Source: Prevotella sp. UBA7594 (lineage in GTDB: Bacteria; Bacteroidota; Bacteroidia; Bacteroidales; Bacteroidaceae). From it: DNA of 38,738 nucleotides. Made by a program: the position numbers and the translations under genes. Location: positions 1 to 38,738 of the forward strand of contig DLKG01000042.1 of NCBI GenBank assembly GCA_002490315.1, given 5' to 3'. Below, piece by piece: positions 23,642 to 30,877 of the stretch (position 1 is its first letter; every line of letters begins with the position of its first letter). The notes beneath the pieces were generated by a model, which was given only the letters and a program-made list of their open reading frames with translations, was not told where the DNA came from and did no database searches.

Positions 23642-25621
23642 TTATGCTATGATGTTGTTGCCCAGCAGGCGTGCCAGTTTGGATCGCATTTCGTGGGCAG
23701 TTTTGTATTCTTCCATGAGCTTCGTGAGGCGTTCGGGGTCGTCGGTAGCCTTTGAAATCTCGTTCTGTATGGTTTTTAGGCGTTGCTCAAGATAGTCCAT
23801 GCGGAAGTCGTTGAGCAGGTGTTCGGTCTGCTGTCGCAGAGCCTCCGTGCGGTTCTCCTCTTCGATGCGTTTCTCGTCAGCGTTCTTCGGCTCGCTGTCG
23901 TCAGCCCGCTGCTCTTCGAGAAGCTGGTAGCGGTCGACGCAAAGCTCTGCTGCGGCGCGTGAGATGTCAATGTCGGGATTGTGGAGGAAGAACTGTTCAG
24001 ACTGGAATCCGGAGTCGTCGCTGTGCGCCACAGCCTCGTCGAGAATACGCGAGTAGGTTGGATTGCTGAAGGCGAGTCCGTCCACGCCGAGGTTGTAGGC
24101 GATGTATTGTGCCACGTTGAGATTCACGGTCTTGCCCTCGTCAGTCTCTACATTATTATATATTATGTCGTTGCCGTTGCGAATGATGAGTTGTGCGAGC
24201 ATCCGTTCCACCTTTGATGCCTGCTGTAGCGGCGTGGCTGTGTGGGCAATCTGCTGCTGTGCGGCGATGCGTTGCTGTTGAGCCTGCGCTGCGTCGCCGG
24301 AGCGTTGCTCCCGGTTGCTGCGGATGAATCCGTTGAGCGAGTTGATGAGCGTCGCCTCGTTGAGTCCCATGCGCACCGAGCATTCGTGTATGTACGTGTC
24401 GCGCAGTATGGGGTTGTTGACGAAGGATATGCTCTGGATGATGGAGTTGATGGCCTCGGAACGCTTCAGAGGGTCGCGCTCGTTGCTGAGGAGCAGGTCG
24501 GTCTTAAACTGTATGAAGTCCGTTTGGTGGTCGTCGATGTATTTTCGGAAGTCGGCGGCGCTGTGTTTGCGTGCGAACGAGTCGGGGTCGTCTCCGTCGG
24601 GCAGCAGGAGCACCTTGAGGTTCATGCCCTCTTGAAGGAGCATGTCGGTGCCTCGCAGAGCGGCGTGAATGCCCGCCGCGTCGCCATCGTAGAGGAGCGT
24701 GATGTTCGACGTGAAGCGATGGAGAATGTGAATCTGATGGATAGAGAGCGCCGTGCCCGAGTTTGCCACCACGTTCTCTATGCCACATTGGTGCATGGAG
24801 AGCACGTCAGTGTAGCCCTCCACCATGAAGACGCGGTCTTCCTTGGCAATGGCCTTCTTCGCTTGGTAGATACCGTAGAGTTCGCGGTCCTTGTGGTAGA
24901 TTTCCGAGTCGGGAGAGTTGACATACTTTTGGTTGACGCCCTTTGTGCGCGAGTCGAGGAGTCGTCCGCCGAAGCCTACAGTCTTGCCGCTGATGCCAAT
25001 CCATGGGAATATCACGCGTCCGGCGTAGCGGTCGATCAGCTCTCCGCGGTCGTTGCGGTAGCAGATGCCCGTCTTGAGCAGAAACTCTTCCTTATAGCCC
25101 TTGCGACGAGCCTCGGCGGCGAGTGCGTGGCGGTCGGCGGAGTCGTAGCCAAGCTGGAATTTGTTTATGATGTCGTCGCGGAAGCCTCGGCTGCGGAAGT
25201 ACTGCATACCGATGGCGACGCCGTCTGGCGTGTCGTGAATGAGCTGCTGGAAATACTGCGCTGCCCACTCGTTCATGATGAACATACTCTCTCTTTCGCT
25301 CTGCTCCCGTTTCTCCTCGTCGGAGAGTTCGCGTTCCTTAATCTCGATGTGGTACTTGCGTGCGAGCCAGCGGAGCGCCTCTGGATAAGTCATCTGTTCG
25401 TGCTCCATTATGAAGCCGACGGGCGTGCCTCCCTTGCCACATCCGAAGCAGTGGCACATGCCGCGTGCCGGCGACACGTAGAACGACGGGGTCTTCTCGT
25501 CGTGGAACGGGCACAACCCCTTATAGTTGCTGCCGCTCTTGCGGAGCGTCACAAACTCCGACACCACCTCTACAATGTTGGCGGCGTCGTTTATTCTGTC
25601 TATCGTTGCGCGGTCTATCAT
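23642..25621 (-). CDS. dnaG: DNA primase
   Basis: 659 residues. The N-terminal zinc-binding domain has the CHC2 ligands Cys37, His40, Cys58 and Cys61. The catalytic core carries the TOPRIM motifs: Glu268 in VFMVEGYTDV and Asp312-Gly-Asp314 in LLYDGDAAG. A helical C-terminal region that would bind the DnaB helicase fills the last 200 residues, with a Gln-rich linker (AQAQQQRIAAQQQ) before it. Makes RNA primers for lagging-strand synthesis. It heads the run dnaG-queD-queE-cls, which ties replication priming to a tRNA-modification pair, a linkage probably reflecting shared transcription rather than function. Confidence 0.97.
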   Translation of the reverse strand: MIDRATIDRINDAANIVEVVSEFVTLRKSGSNYKGLCPFHDEKTPSFYVSPARGMCHCFGCGKGGTPVGFIMEHEQMTYPEALRWLARKYHIEIKERELSDEEKREQSERESMFIMNEWAAQYFQQLIHDTPDGVAIGMQYFRSRGFRDDIINKFQLGYDSADRHALAAEARRKGYKEEFLLKTGICYRNDRGELIDRYAGRVIFPWIGISGKTVGFGGRLLDSRTKGVNQKYVNSPDSEIYHKDRELYGIYQAKKAIAKEDRVFMVEGYTDVLSMHQCGIENVVANSGTALSIHQIHILHRFTSNITLLYDGDAAGIHAALRGTDMLLQEGMNLKVLLLPDGDDPDSFARKHSAADFRKYIDDHQTDFIQFKTDLLLSNERDPLKRSEAINSIIQSISFVNNPILRDTYIHECSVRMGLNEATLINSLNGFIRSNREQRSGDAAQAQQQRIAAQQQIAHTATPLQQASKVERMLAQLIIRNGNDIIYNNVETDEGKTVNLNVAQYIAYNLGVDGLAFSNPTYSRILDEAVAHSDDSGFQSEQFFLHNPDIDISRAAAELCVDRYQLLEEQRADDSEPKNADEKRIEEENRTEALRQQTEHLLNDFRMDYLEQRLKTIQNEISKATDDPERLTKLMEEYKTAHEMRSKLARLLGNNIIA

Positions 25622-25628
25622 ACAAGTG

Positions 25629-25636
25629 CGAAGTTA
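25629..25636 (-). promoter_or_regulatory. Possible -7 box upstream of dnaG
   Basis: TAACTTCG on the minus strand, one mismatch from TAnnTTTG, ends eight bases before the dnaG start. There is no clear -33 element, and the very short spacing would make the transcript almost leaderless, so this is weak. Confidence 0.25.
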
Positions 25637-25816
25637 CACATTTTTTTTCAATTATTCTTTGGCACTTATGGGAAAATGATGAAGATAAGGGAAAAAGACT
25701 TGCTCGCAATCTCGTAATTATGATTGAGTACTAACTGTAATGAGTTTTGGGTTAATACGGAATATGGAGTGAGAAATAAAGGGAAGATTCTGCTGTTCAA
25801 ACGGAGAATGTGTTTT

Positions 25817-25919
25817 ATCCGTGGCGGAGGTCTCCGGCCTCCGCAGCAAGTAGCGACTATATTATCCGGTTGCTTATAGTGGTTGTATGCAGCGGAGGCC
25901 GGAGACCTCCGCCACGGAT
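25817..25919. repeat. Perfect 28-bp inverted repeat with 47-bp loop
   Basis: The arms 25817-25844 and 25892-25919 are exact reverse complements; each contains GGCGGAGGTCTCCGGCC or its complement and is itself partly self-complementary (GCGGAGG/CCTCCGC). The G+C-rich arms contrast with the AT-rich flanks. It looks like a non-autonomous palindromic element rather than a terminator, as no T-tract follows. Apart from this, 25637-26000 holds no gene. Confidence 0.9.
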
Positions 25920-26000
25920 GAAACTGCTATTTGTCACGGCATCATTTCAATTTCCGGATGATATTGTTTGCTCTTGATAAAGCGCTTCAATTCTTTGCTT

Positions 26001-26088
26001 GTCACGGCTGTGGAAGATGCGTGTCGCGGTCGTGGAAGATGTGTGTCACGGCTGTGGAAGATGCGTGTTGTGGTCGTGGAAGATGTGT
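26001..26088. repeat. 22-bp tandem repeat, four units
   Basis: Units start at 26001, 26023, 26045 and 26067. Units 1 and 3 are identical; units 2 and 4 differ from each other at two or three positions and share CGTGGAAGATGTGT, giving a 44-bp higher-order pattern. The conserved core is GTGGAAGATG(C/T)GT. Open frames over it are accidental. Confidence 0.85.
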
Positions 26089-26155
26089 GCTTTGGTGGTA
26101 TAAGTGAAGTATGAGGCATTAGTGTAAAAATCTGTAAGGAGCAAGGATGAAGCAA

Positions 26156-26242
26156 TAACTGGGAGAGGGGGCGCCCTCGCCCCCGATATGAGAATGGCTT
26201 TTTTGTTTATGTCGGGGGCGAGGGCGCCCCCTCTCCCAGTTA
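26156..26242. repeat. Perfect 31-bp inverted repeat with 25-bp loop
   Basis: The arms 26156-26186 and 26212-26242 are exact reverse complements and include GGGGGCGCCCTCGCCCCC. The right arm plus one more base (26211-26242) is identical over 32 bp to 26608-26639 inside the coding sequence of the neighbouring gene. It lies 60 bases past that gene's stop. Confidence 0.92.
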
Positions 26243-26301
26243 TGTGATTGGCTTTTGGGTTATGTCTTATTGTTTTCGTGTCAAGAAAGCCTGTCTTCAT
26301 G

Positions 26302-29300
26302 TCAGACATTCGGGGTTGACAATATTTGCATGTCAGAAGTCTTCTTGAACACCTCGTAGGAACGCAGTCGGCTGTCGCTGTCGGACTGAAGTACCAAAGC
26401 GAGATATTCGTTGCGCTTGTCGGCGTGCGACAGAGCGTTCAGTTTCGTGGCAAGCTCTTCTGCTGCAGCTACGTCGATACACTCGAAGACGTGGGAGAAA
26501 TTGAAGAGGACGAGGGCTTCTTTGTCGGGGGCGAGGGTGCCTTTGTCGGGGACGAGGGTGCCTTTGTCGGGGGCGAGGGCTTCTTTGTCGGGGGCGAGGG
26601 CTTCTTTGTCGGGGGCGAGGGCGCCCCCTCTCCCAGTTAGGGAGGTGGAGAAATGCCAGGTTGTGTTGCTGGGGGAGACAGACTCCAAGAGAGCAGCGGC
26701 TTTTTGGAGCATATGCTCGGACGGGTCGATGCCGATATAGTCGAGGCTTAACTGGCAGCGGCTGACTCCATTCTCAGCGTCAGACCAACCAATAGTCCGA
26801 ACATCTTCTCCCGTCATCCGGTTATCGCCGGCGCTCGTTGTCGTTTCGGCAGAGAGGAGAATGTCGCTCAAGGCGAGGGCGCAGGTGGCAGGACCGCATC
26901 CGAAGTCAACCATGCGTATTCTGCCCTCGTGCTTGAGGGCAAGAGGGAGAAGGGATGGCATGTGGGAAAGATAGAACGCTTTCGCCTCGGCTATGTATTG
27001 TGGCATGAGGTAGTGGCAGTAGATTTCCACTTGCAGCTCGGCTGAAAGCATTACGGCACGCTGCTCAATCTTGCTGTACACCATCATCCCATGTGAGAAG
27101 TCGTGGCGACCGTAGTTGATGAACACAAGGTTGGCATCGCGGTTGTTGCCGAAGAGCACGTCATCGGGAGCGGCAGACGGAGTAGGGGTATGATGCTCGG
27201 AGGTGAGTGCATGACAGTCGGGCATGGCAACTTCAAGCTCATCGAGCGAGAAGTCGCCAGAGCAGTAGCGCTCAAATGGCACGTCAAGATAGCCCCCCTT
27301 CGCCTTCGTATATTCAAGAAGTTTGTAGAACGTGAAGTTCTCGCGCAGAATATCGGGGTTGCCCACCATCATGAGATGTAGCCGTGCACGTGTCATGGCA
27401 ACGTTCAGCTTACGGTCGATGACCATGCCGTCCTCCTCAAAGACATTGTTTGTAAGGAAGTTGAGCTGATTGGGCTGCTGCACGGTGAAGCCATAGACAA
27501 TGTAGTCGCGCTGACTGCCCTGATAGCGTTCTACGGTGTCGATAGTGATGTCGTGGAGGACGCCGACGCCCGAGCGGTCGATGGCGGAGCGTATGGTGGC
27601 AATCTGGTTGCGGTAGGGCACGATGACGCCCACCGTCTGGCACGTGTCGAAATGATCCTTTGTCAGCCTGTAGACCTCCACCACCGTGGCGGCGATCATC
27701 TCCGCCTCAACCAGGTTGGTCTTTACAGACGCCGAAGTGCGAGGCTTGGCAGAAGCCACGAAGGCGAGACGCCGCGAGGAGAGCAACTGAGCGATGCCGT
27801 TCGTCGAGCATGAAGGGCTGCAAGGCAGCATCTGATGGCTCAATGGCACAACCTCGAGGCGGTTGCCGTAGAAGGCGAGGTTGGGAAATTCGGCAATAGA
27901 CTGGTGCATACGTCCCTGGCGTGTAAGCATATAGACGTAACGTGGGTCGTAGCCTTGTGGTGTTTTGAAACCGGCGAGAAGGCGCTCAAAGAGCGACATG
28001 CGGCAGTCGGTGAGTCCGATGGCGTGAAGCTCCGGCTCGTCGACGCGCGACTCTTCCGGTGTCTGCTGCACGACGGCAGGCAGCTGCTTGTGGTCGCCGA
28101 TGAGCACGAAGCGGCCGATGGCGTCGCGACCGCCCGACTGCGCGCTGAGCAGTCCGATGAGATGAGGCTCCAGAATCTGCGACGACTCGTCGATGACAGC
28201 GAGGTCGAAATGCTTAATCTTGAAGATGCCGATGTTGGAATTGAGAGCGGCGGTGGTGGCGCAGAATACACGCGTACCGTCGATGATGTTCCTCACCTCT
28301 CGGCTCGTGCGGCATTGCTCCACGCGGCGGGCAAGCAGGTGGTCGTGATAAGCCTCCTCACAAGCCAGTTCGGAGCCGATGCGCAGAAAGTCGATGTCGC
28401 TCTCGACGAGTTTGGAGCAAATCTCGTCGACGGCGCGGTTGGTGAAGGAAAGCAGGATGACGTTGGAATGGGAATCCGTTAGCTCCTCCTTGAGAATGTT
28501 GAGCAAGCCAAACGACGTCTTTCCGGTGCCCGGAGGACCGATGACAAGGAAGAGGTCGCGCGACTGCTTCGCCCTCTCCACGAGAGTGTTGAATCGCCCG
28601 TAGTCGCCGCGCATGTGTACATGCTCGTCTATGGCAGGCTGGCGCTGGCAGAGCAGGAGGTCGCGGCGAGCTTTCGATGCCGAGAGAAAACTGTGCATAC
28701 CGCTGTAGAGCGCGCGCGACGACGATTCGAACATGTCGTGCTCGATAGCCCAGAACGTGCCGTCGGGAGAGTCGAACACCTGCTTGTCGGTCTGCGAATT
28801 GCGCAGCACCACCTCGATGCCCTCCGGCGTGATGTCCTTGATAGAAGCGCGGTTCACCATCTGTGCGCAGGCGTTTGGCACCTGCCCCTCCTTGTAGGGA
28901 TAGAGAATGACGATGTCGCCCTTGCGGAAGTTGGATGTATCGGTCGGCAGTCCGTAGCCAATGTCGTCGGCGAACGTCAGCCGGAGACTCTCCACCATGC
29001 CATCCCTTATGCCAAACGAGGCGATGGATAGATTTTCATAGATGTTGCCGGCAGCACGCTTGTCCTCCAGCGTGTCGAGCCAGATGGCGGCAAAGCCGCT
29101 GTCGTCCTTCGTCTTGTTGCCCACCTTGGAGAGGAGATGCTCCTTCTCGATAAATTTCATGAAGCGCAGGTAATATGCAAGTTCAAGTGGCGACGCTTTG
29201 TGGATAGGCTCAAGCAGACGCTCCAGCTCCGGACGTGTCCACTCGTTCCACAGTCGGCCCGTAGAGCCTTTGCGGTTGAGCATCTCCGGCGTGAGGCGTG

Positions 29301-30753
29301 CGAGTACGCCAAGTCCGTCCTCCGTGTAGCTCATTTCGCACCACGTTAGCAGATTGCGCATACGTATAGCGCGCAGAGTAAGTTCCGGCAGACTCGCTAT
29401 TGACACCAATCCATTGCTGTATTTCGAATAGAGCAGCATGAAATGGCGTAGCTGGTCGGAGCGTTTGTTGAATTCGTAGTTGAACAGGGCACGATAGAGT
29501 GAGAGCTGCACGAGATGCTTCTCCTGAGGTTCAGGTTGGTTGGCATTGTGTAAGGATTTGTCGCCAAGGGCAGACATTCCTTGCTGGCTGAAAGGCACGA
29601 ATGCCCCTTTGCCCGACTTTTGCTCGATAATGGTGGCGTTGCCGCTCTTGTCGAGGAGAAAGTCGAGACGCCCCTGAATTCCGAGTACTTCGCTGAAGAA
29701 CGTAGGTTCCAGCACGACCGCTTTCGGATCGTACTCGTTGATGGCCTTCGGCAAGTCCTCGCCGATGAGCTTTTGTATGTTACTCCTCTGTGTACGGGCA
29801 TCTTGATAGAAACGAGTGACAAGTTGCCTGTCGTTCATGTCGTCGCACGACGTGAGGCTGATGGCGTTGGCTTTGAAAAAATCCATTACGCTCTCGTTGA
29901 ACGACTGCTTGCGATCGTGTACAATGTCGTCGAGGAAGCGTCCCGCGAGATTTCCGAGATGTATGTGTAAGGTGTTGGCTTGCGGCTTCAGCTTGTTGAC
30001 AGCGTTGACGAAAGGCGACTCAGCGTAAGTCTCGAAGCAAGAGGCGATGGTAGTGATGTCAATGAGATAGTCGGGCTCATAGATGATAAGCTCCGGCATA
30101 CACACGTCCTCCTCCATACGGATGCGTACAAGATTGAGTTGAGCGTCTTTGCGCATGATTTGCTTCAGATATGACCAGTCGCCCTTGCCGTTGTGGGAGA
30201 GGTAGTGGTTTTGCGGTGAGTAGCAAATTTTCAGTTTCGAGAGATTCTGTTCCTCCGTGGCGTAGATGTAGTCGTCGTCCCAGGCGACGACAATGCAGCG
30301 CAGCAAGTTGACGTCGAACTTGCTCCACGCGCGTTTGCGCTCCTTCTTCGGAAAGAGAGCGGAGAGGGCAGGGGGAACGGGCACGCCGCCCCCCGTGTGC
30401 TCCACGAGAAGCGCCGTGCCCATAATGTCGTAAGGCAGCGAGATGTCAAGGTCGTGGTCGGAAGTGCCATGTATGCCGTTGAGTCCCTTCCGTGTGTCGT
30501 GGATGATTATGGCGACATCGGACGGAATGTTGTGCTGCTTTATGAGATAGTCGAGCTTGGCGAACATTCCGATGAAGTTGATGCTGCTCAGCGCAATACC
30601 CTGGTTTACTACGCGCTTGAAAATGTCGCGCAGCACGAGATACTTCTCCCTTATGCTCCAATCGGAGCGGGCTACGTCCTCCAGTTGGTCGTAGAACGAC
30701 ACGGCGCAGTCGGCAGTGTAGGAGATGTTGTTCGGATTGGATTGTGAGGTCAT
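26302..30753 (-). CDS. PD-(D/E)XK nuclease - SF1 helicase - SAM methyltransferase fusion protein
   Basis: 1483 residues from the ATG at 30753; a TTG three codons earlier lies inside the promoter. Residues 1 to about 250 match nothing I recognise. About 345-385 is a RecB/Cas4/Dna2-type nuclease core: GIQGRLDFLL with Asp364, then IIEQKSGKG with Glu377 and Lys379. An SF1B helicase of the Dna2/UPF1 kind follows: Walker A GPPGTGKT (739-746), Walker B VIDESSQ (Asp855-Glu856), GDHKQLPAVV (about 886-895), VERYQGSQRDYIVYGF and NVAMTRARLHLM (from Asn1117). The last 270 residues form a class I methyltransferase fold: VDFGCGPAT (Asp1283), YIGIDPSEHM (Asp1343) and VLFNFSHVFECI. Within it, residues 1377-1411 are five heptapeptide repeats coded by a repeat element. 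Nuclease-helicase fusions serve in repair or phage defence; the methyltransferase addition is unusual. It is monocistronic and divergent from the sialidase gene. Confidence 0.88.
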   Translation of the reverse strand: MTSQSNPNNISYTADCAVSFYDQLEDVARSDWSIREKYLVLRDIFKRVVNQGIALSSINFIGMFAKLDYLIKQHNIPSDVAIIIHDTRKGLNGIHGTSDHDLDISLPYDIMGTALLVEHTGGGVPVPPALSALFPKKERKRAWSKFDVNLLRCIVVAWDDDYIYATEEQNLSKLKICYSPQNHYLSHNGKGDWSYLKQIMRKDAQLNLVRIRMEEDVCMPELIIYEPDYLIDITTIASCFETYAESPFVNAVNKLKPQANTLHIHLGNLAGRFLDDIVHDRKQSFNESVMDFFKANAISLTSCDDMNDRQLVTRFYQDARTQRSNIQKLIGEDLPKAINEYDPKAVVLEPTFFSEVLGIQGRLDFLLDKSGNATIIEQKSGKGAFVPFSQQGMSALGDKSLHNANQPEPQEKHLVQLSLYRALFNYEFNKRSDQLRHFMLLYSKYSNGLVSIASLPELTLRAIRMRNLLTWCEMSYTEDGLGVLARLTPEMLNRKGSTGRLWNEWTRPELERLLEPIHKASPLELAYYLRFMKFIEKEHLLSKVGNKTKDDSGFAAIWLDTLEDKRAAGNIYENLSIASFGIRDGMVESLRLTFADDIGYGLPTDTSNFRKGDIVILYPYKEGQVPNACAQMVNRASIKDITPEGIEVVLRNSQTDKQVFDSPDGTFWAIEHDMFESSSRALYSGMHSFLSASKARRDLLLCQRQPAIDEHVHMRGDYGRFNTLVERAKQSRDLFLVIGPPGTGKTSFGLLNILKEELTDSHSNVILLSFTNRAVDEICSKLVESDIDFLRIGSELACEEAYHDHLLARRVEQCRTSREVRNIIDGTRVFCATTAALNSNIGIFKIKHFDLAVIDESSQILEPHLIGLLSAQSGGRDAIGRFVLIGDHKQLPAVVQQTPEESRVDEPELHAIGLTDCRMSLFERLLAGFKTPQGYDPRYVYMLTRQGRMHQSIAEFPNLAFYGNRLEVVPLSHQMLPCSPSCSTNGIAQLLSSRRLAFVASAKPRTSASVKTNLVEAEMIAATVVEVYRLTKDHFDTCQTVGVIVPYRNQIATIRSAIDRSGVGVLHDITIDTVERYQGSQRDYIVYGFTVQQPNQLNFLTNNVFEEDGMVIDRKLNVAMTRARLHLMMVGNPDILRENFTFYKLLEYTKAKGGYLDVPFERYCSGDFSLDELEVAMPDCHALTSEHHTPTPSAAPDDVLFGNNRDANLVFINYGRHDFSHGMMVYSKIEQRAVMLSAELQVEIYCHYLMPQYIAEAKAFYLSHMPSLLPLALKHEGRIRMVDFGCGPATCALALSDILLSAETTTSAGDNRMTGEDVRTIGWSDAENGVSRCQLSLDYIGIDPSEHMLQKAAALLESVSPSNTTWHFSTSLTGRGGALAPDKEALAPDKEALAPDKGTLVPDKGTLAPDKEALVLFNFSHVFECIDVAAAEELATKLNALSHADKRNEYLALVLQSDSDSRLRSYEVFKKTSDMQILSTPNV
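26521..26639. repeat. In-frame 21-bp tandem repeat plus palindrome arm inside a coding sequence
   Basis: Five 21-bp units (26521, 26542, 26563, 26584, 26605), each starting TTTGTCGGGG, are followed by a 14-bp tail that completes a 32-bp match to the intergenic palindrome. A diverged sixth unit lies at 26500-26520. Read on the minus strand they code for LTGRGGALAPDK and then EALAPDK/GTLVPDK-type heptapeptides. Confidence 0.95.
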
Positions 30754-30759
30754 AATAGA

Positions 30760-30791
30760 CAAAGTTAATAAAGATTGATAGACCTGCCAAA
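30760..30791 (-). promoter_or_regulatory. Promoter of the nuclease-helicase-methyltransferase gene
   Basis: On the minus strand TTTG (30791-30788), 20 bases, then TAACTTTG (30767-30760): a full consensus match. The ATG at 30753 lies seven bases past the -7 box, at the expected transcription start, so the mRNA may be leaderless. Confidence 0.75.
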
Positions 30792-30820
30792 TAAAATTGG
30801 TATTTTCCTACCTTATTATA

Positions 30821-30851
30821 TTTGTATTTTCATCCTTTTTCCTTAAATTTG
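30821..30851 (+). promoter_or_regulatory. Promoter of the sialidase fusion gene
   Basis: TTTG (30821-30824), 19 bases, then TAAATTTG (30844-30851): a full consensus match. The leader to the ATG at 30878 is about 20 bases. It is divergent from the helicase promoter, 30 bases away. Confidence 0.75.
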
Positions 30852-30877
30852 CGATGTAATAACCAAAGACAATCGAA

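Noticed and set aside
24242..25717. A 491-codon open frame on the plus strand opposite dnaG
   Set aside because: It is antisense to a well-supported primase gene, its composition is the mirror of dnaG codon usage, and it shows no recognisable domain.
26156..26242. The 31-bp inverted repeat as the terminator of the large fusion gene
   Set aside because: There is no T-tract after the stem on the minus strand and one arm recurs inside the gene, so a repeat element is the better reading, although it could still slow transcription.
26046..26309. An 87-codon minus-strand frame across the 31-bp palindrome
   Set aside because: Most of it is translation of the palindrome arms and the 22-bp array; it overlaps the stop of the large gene and has no independent support.
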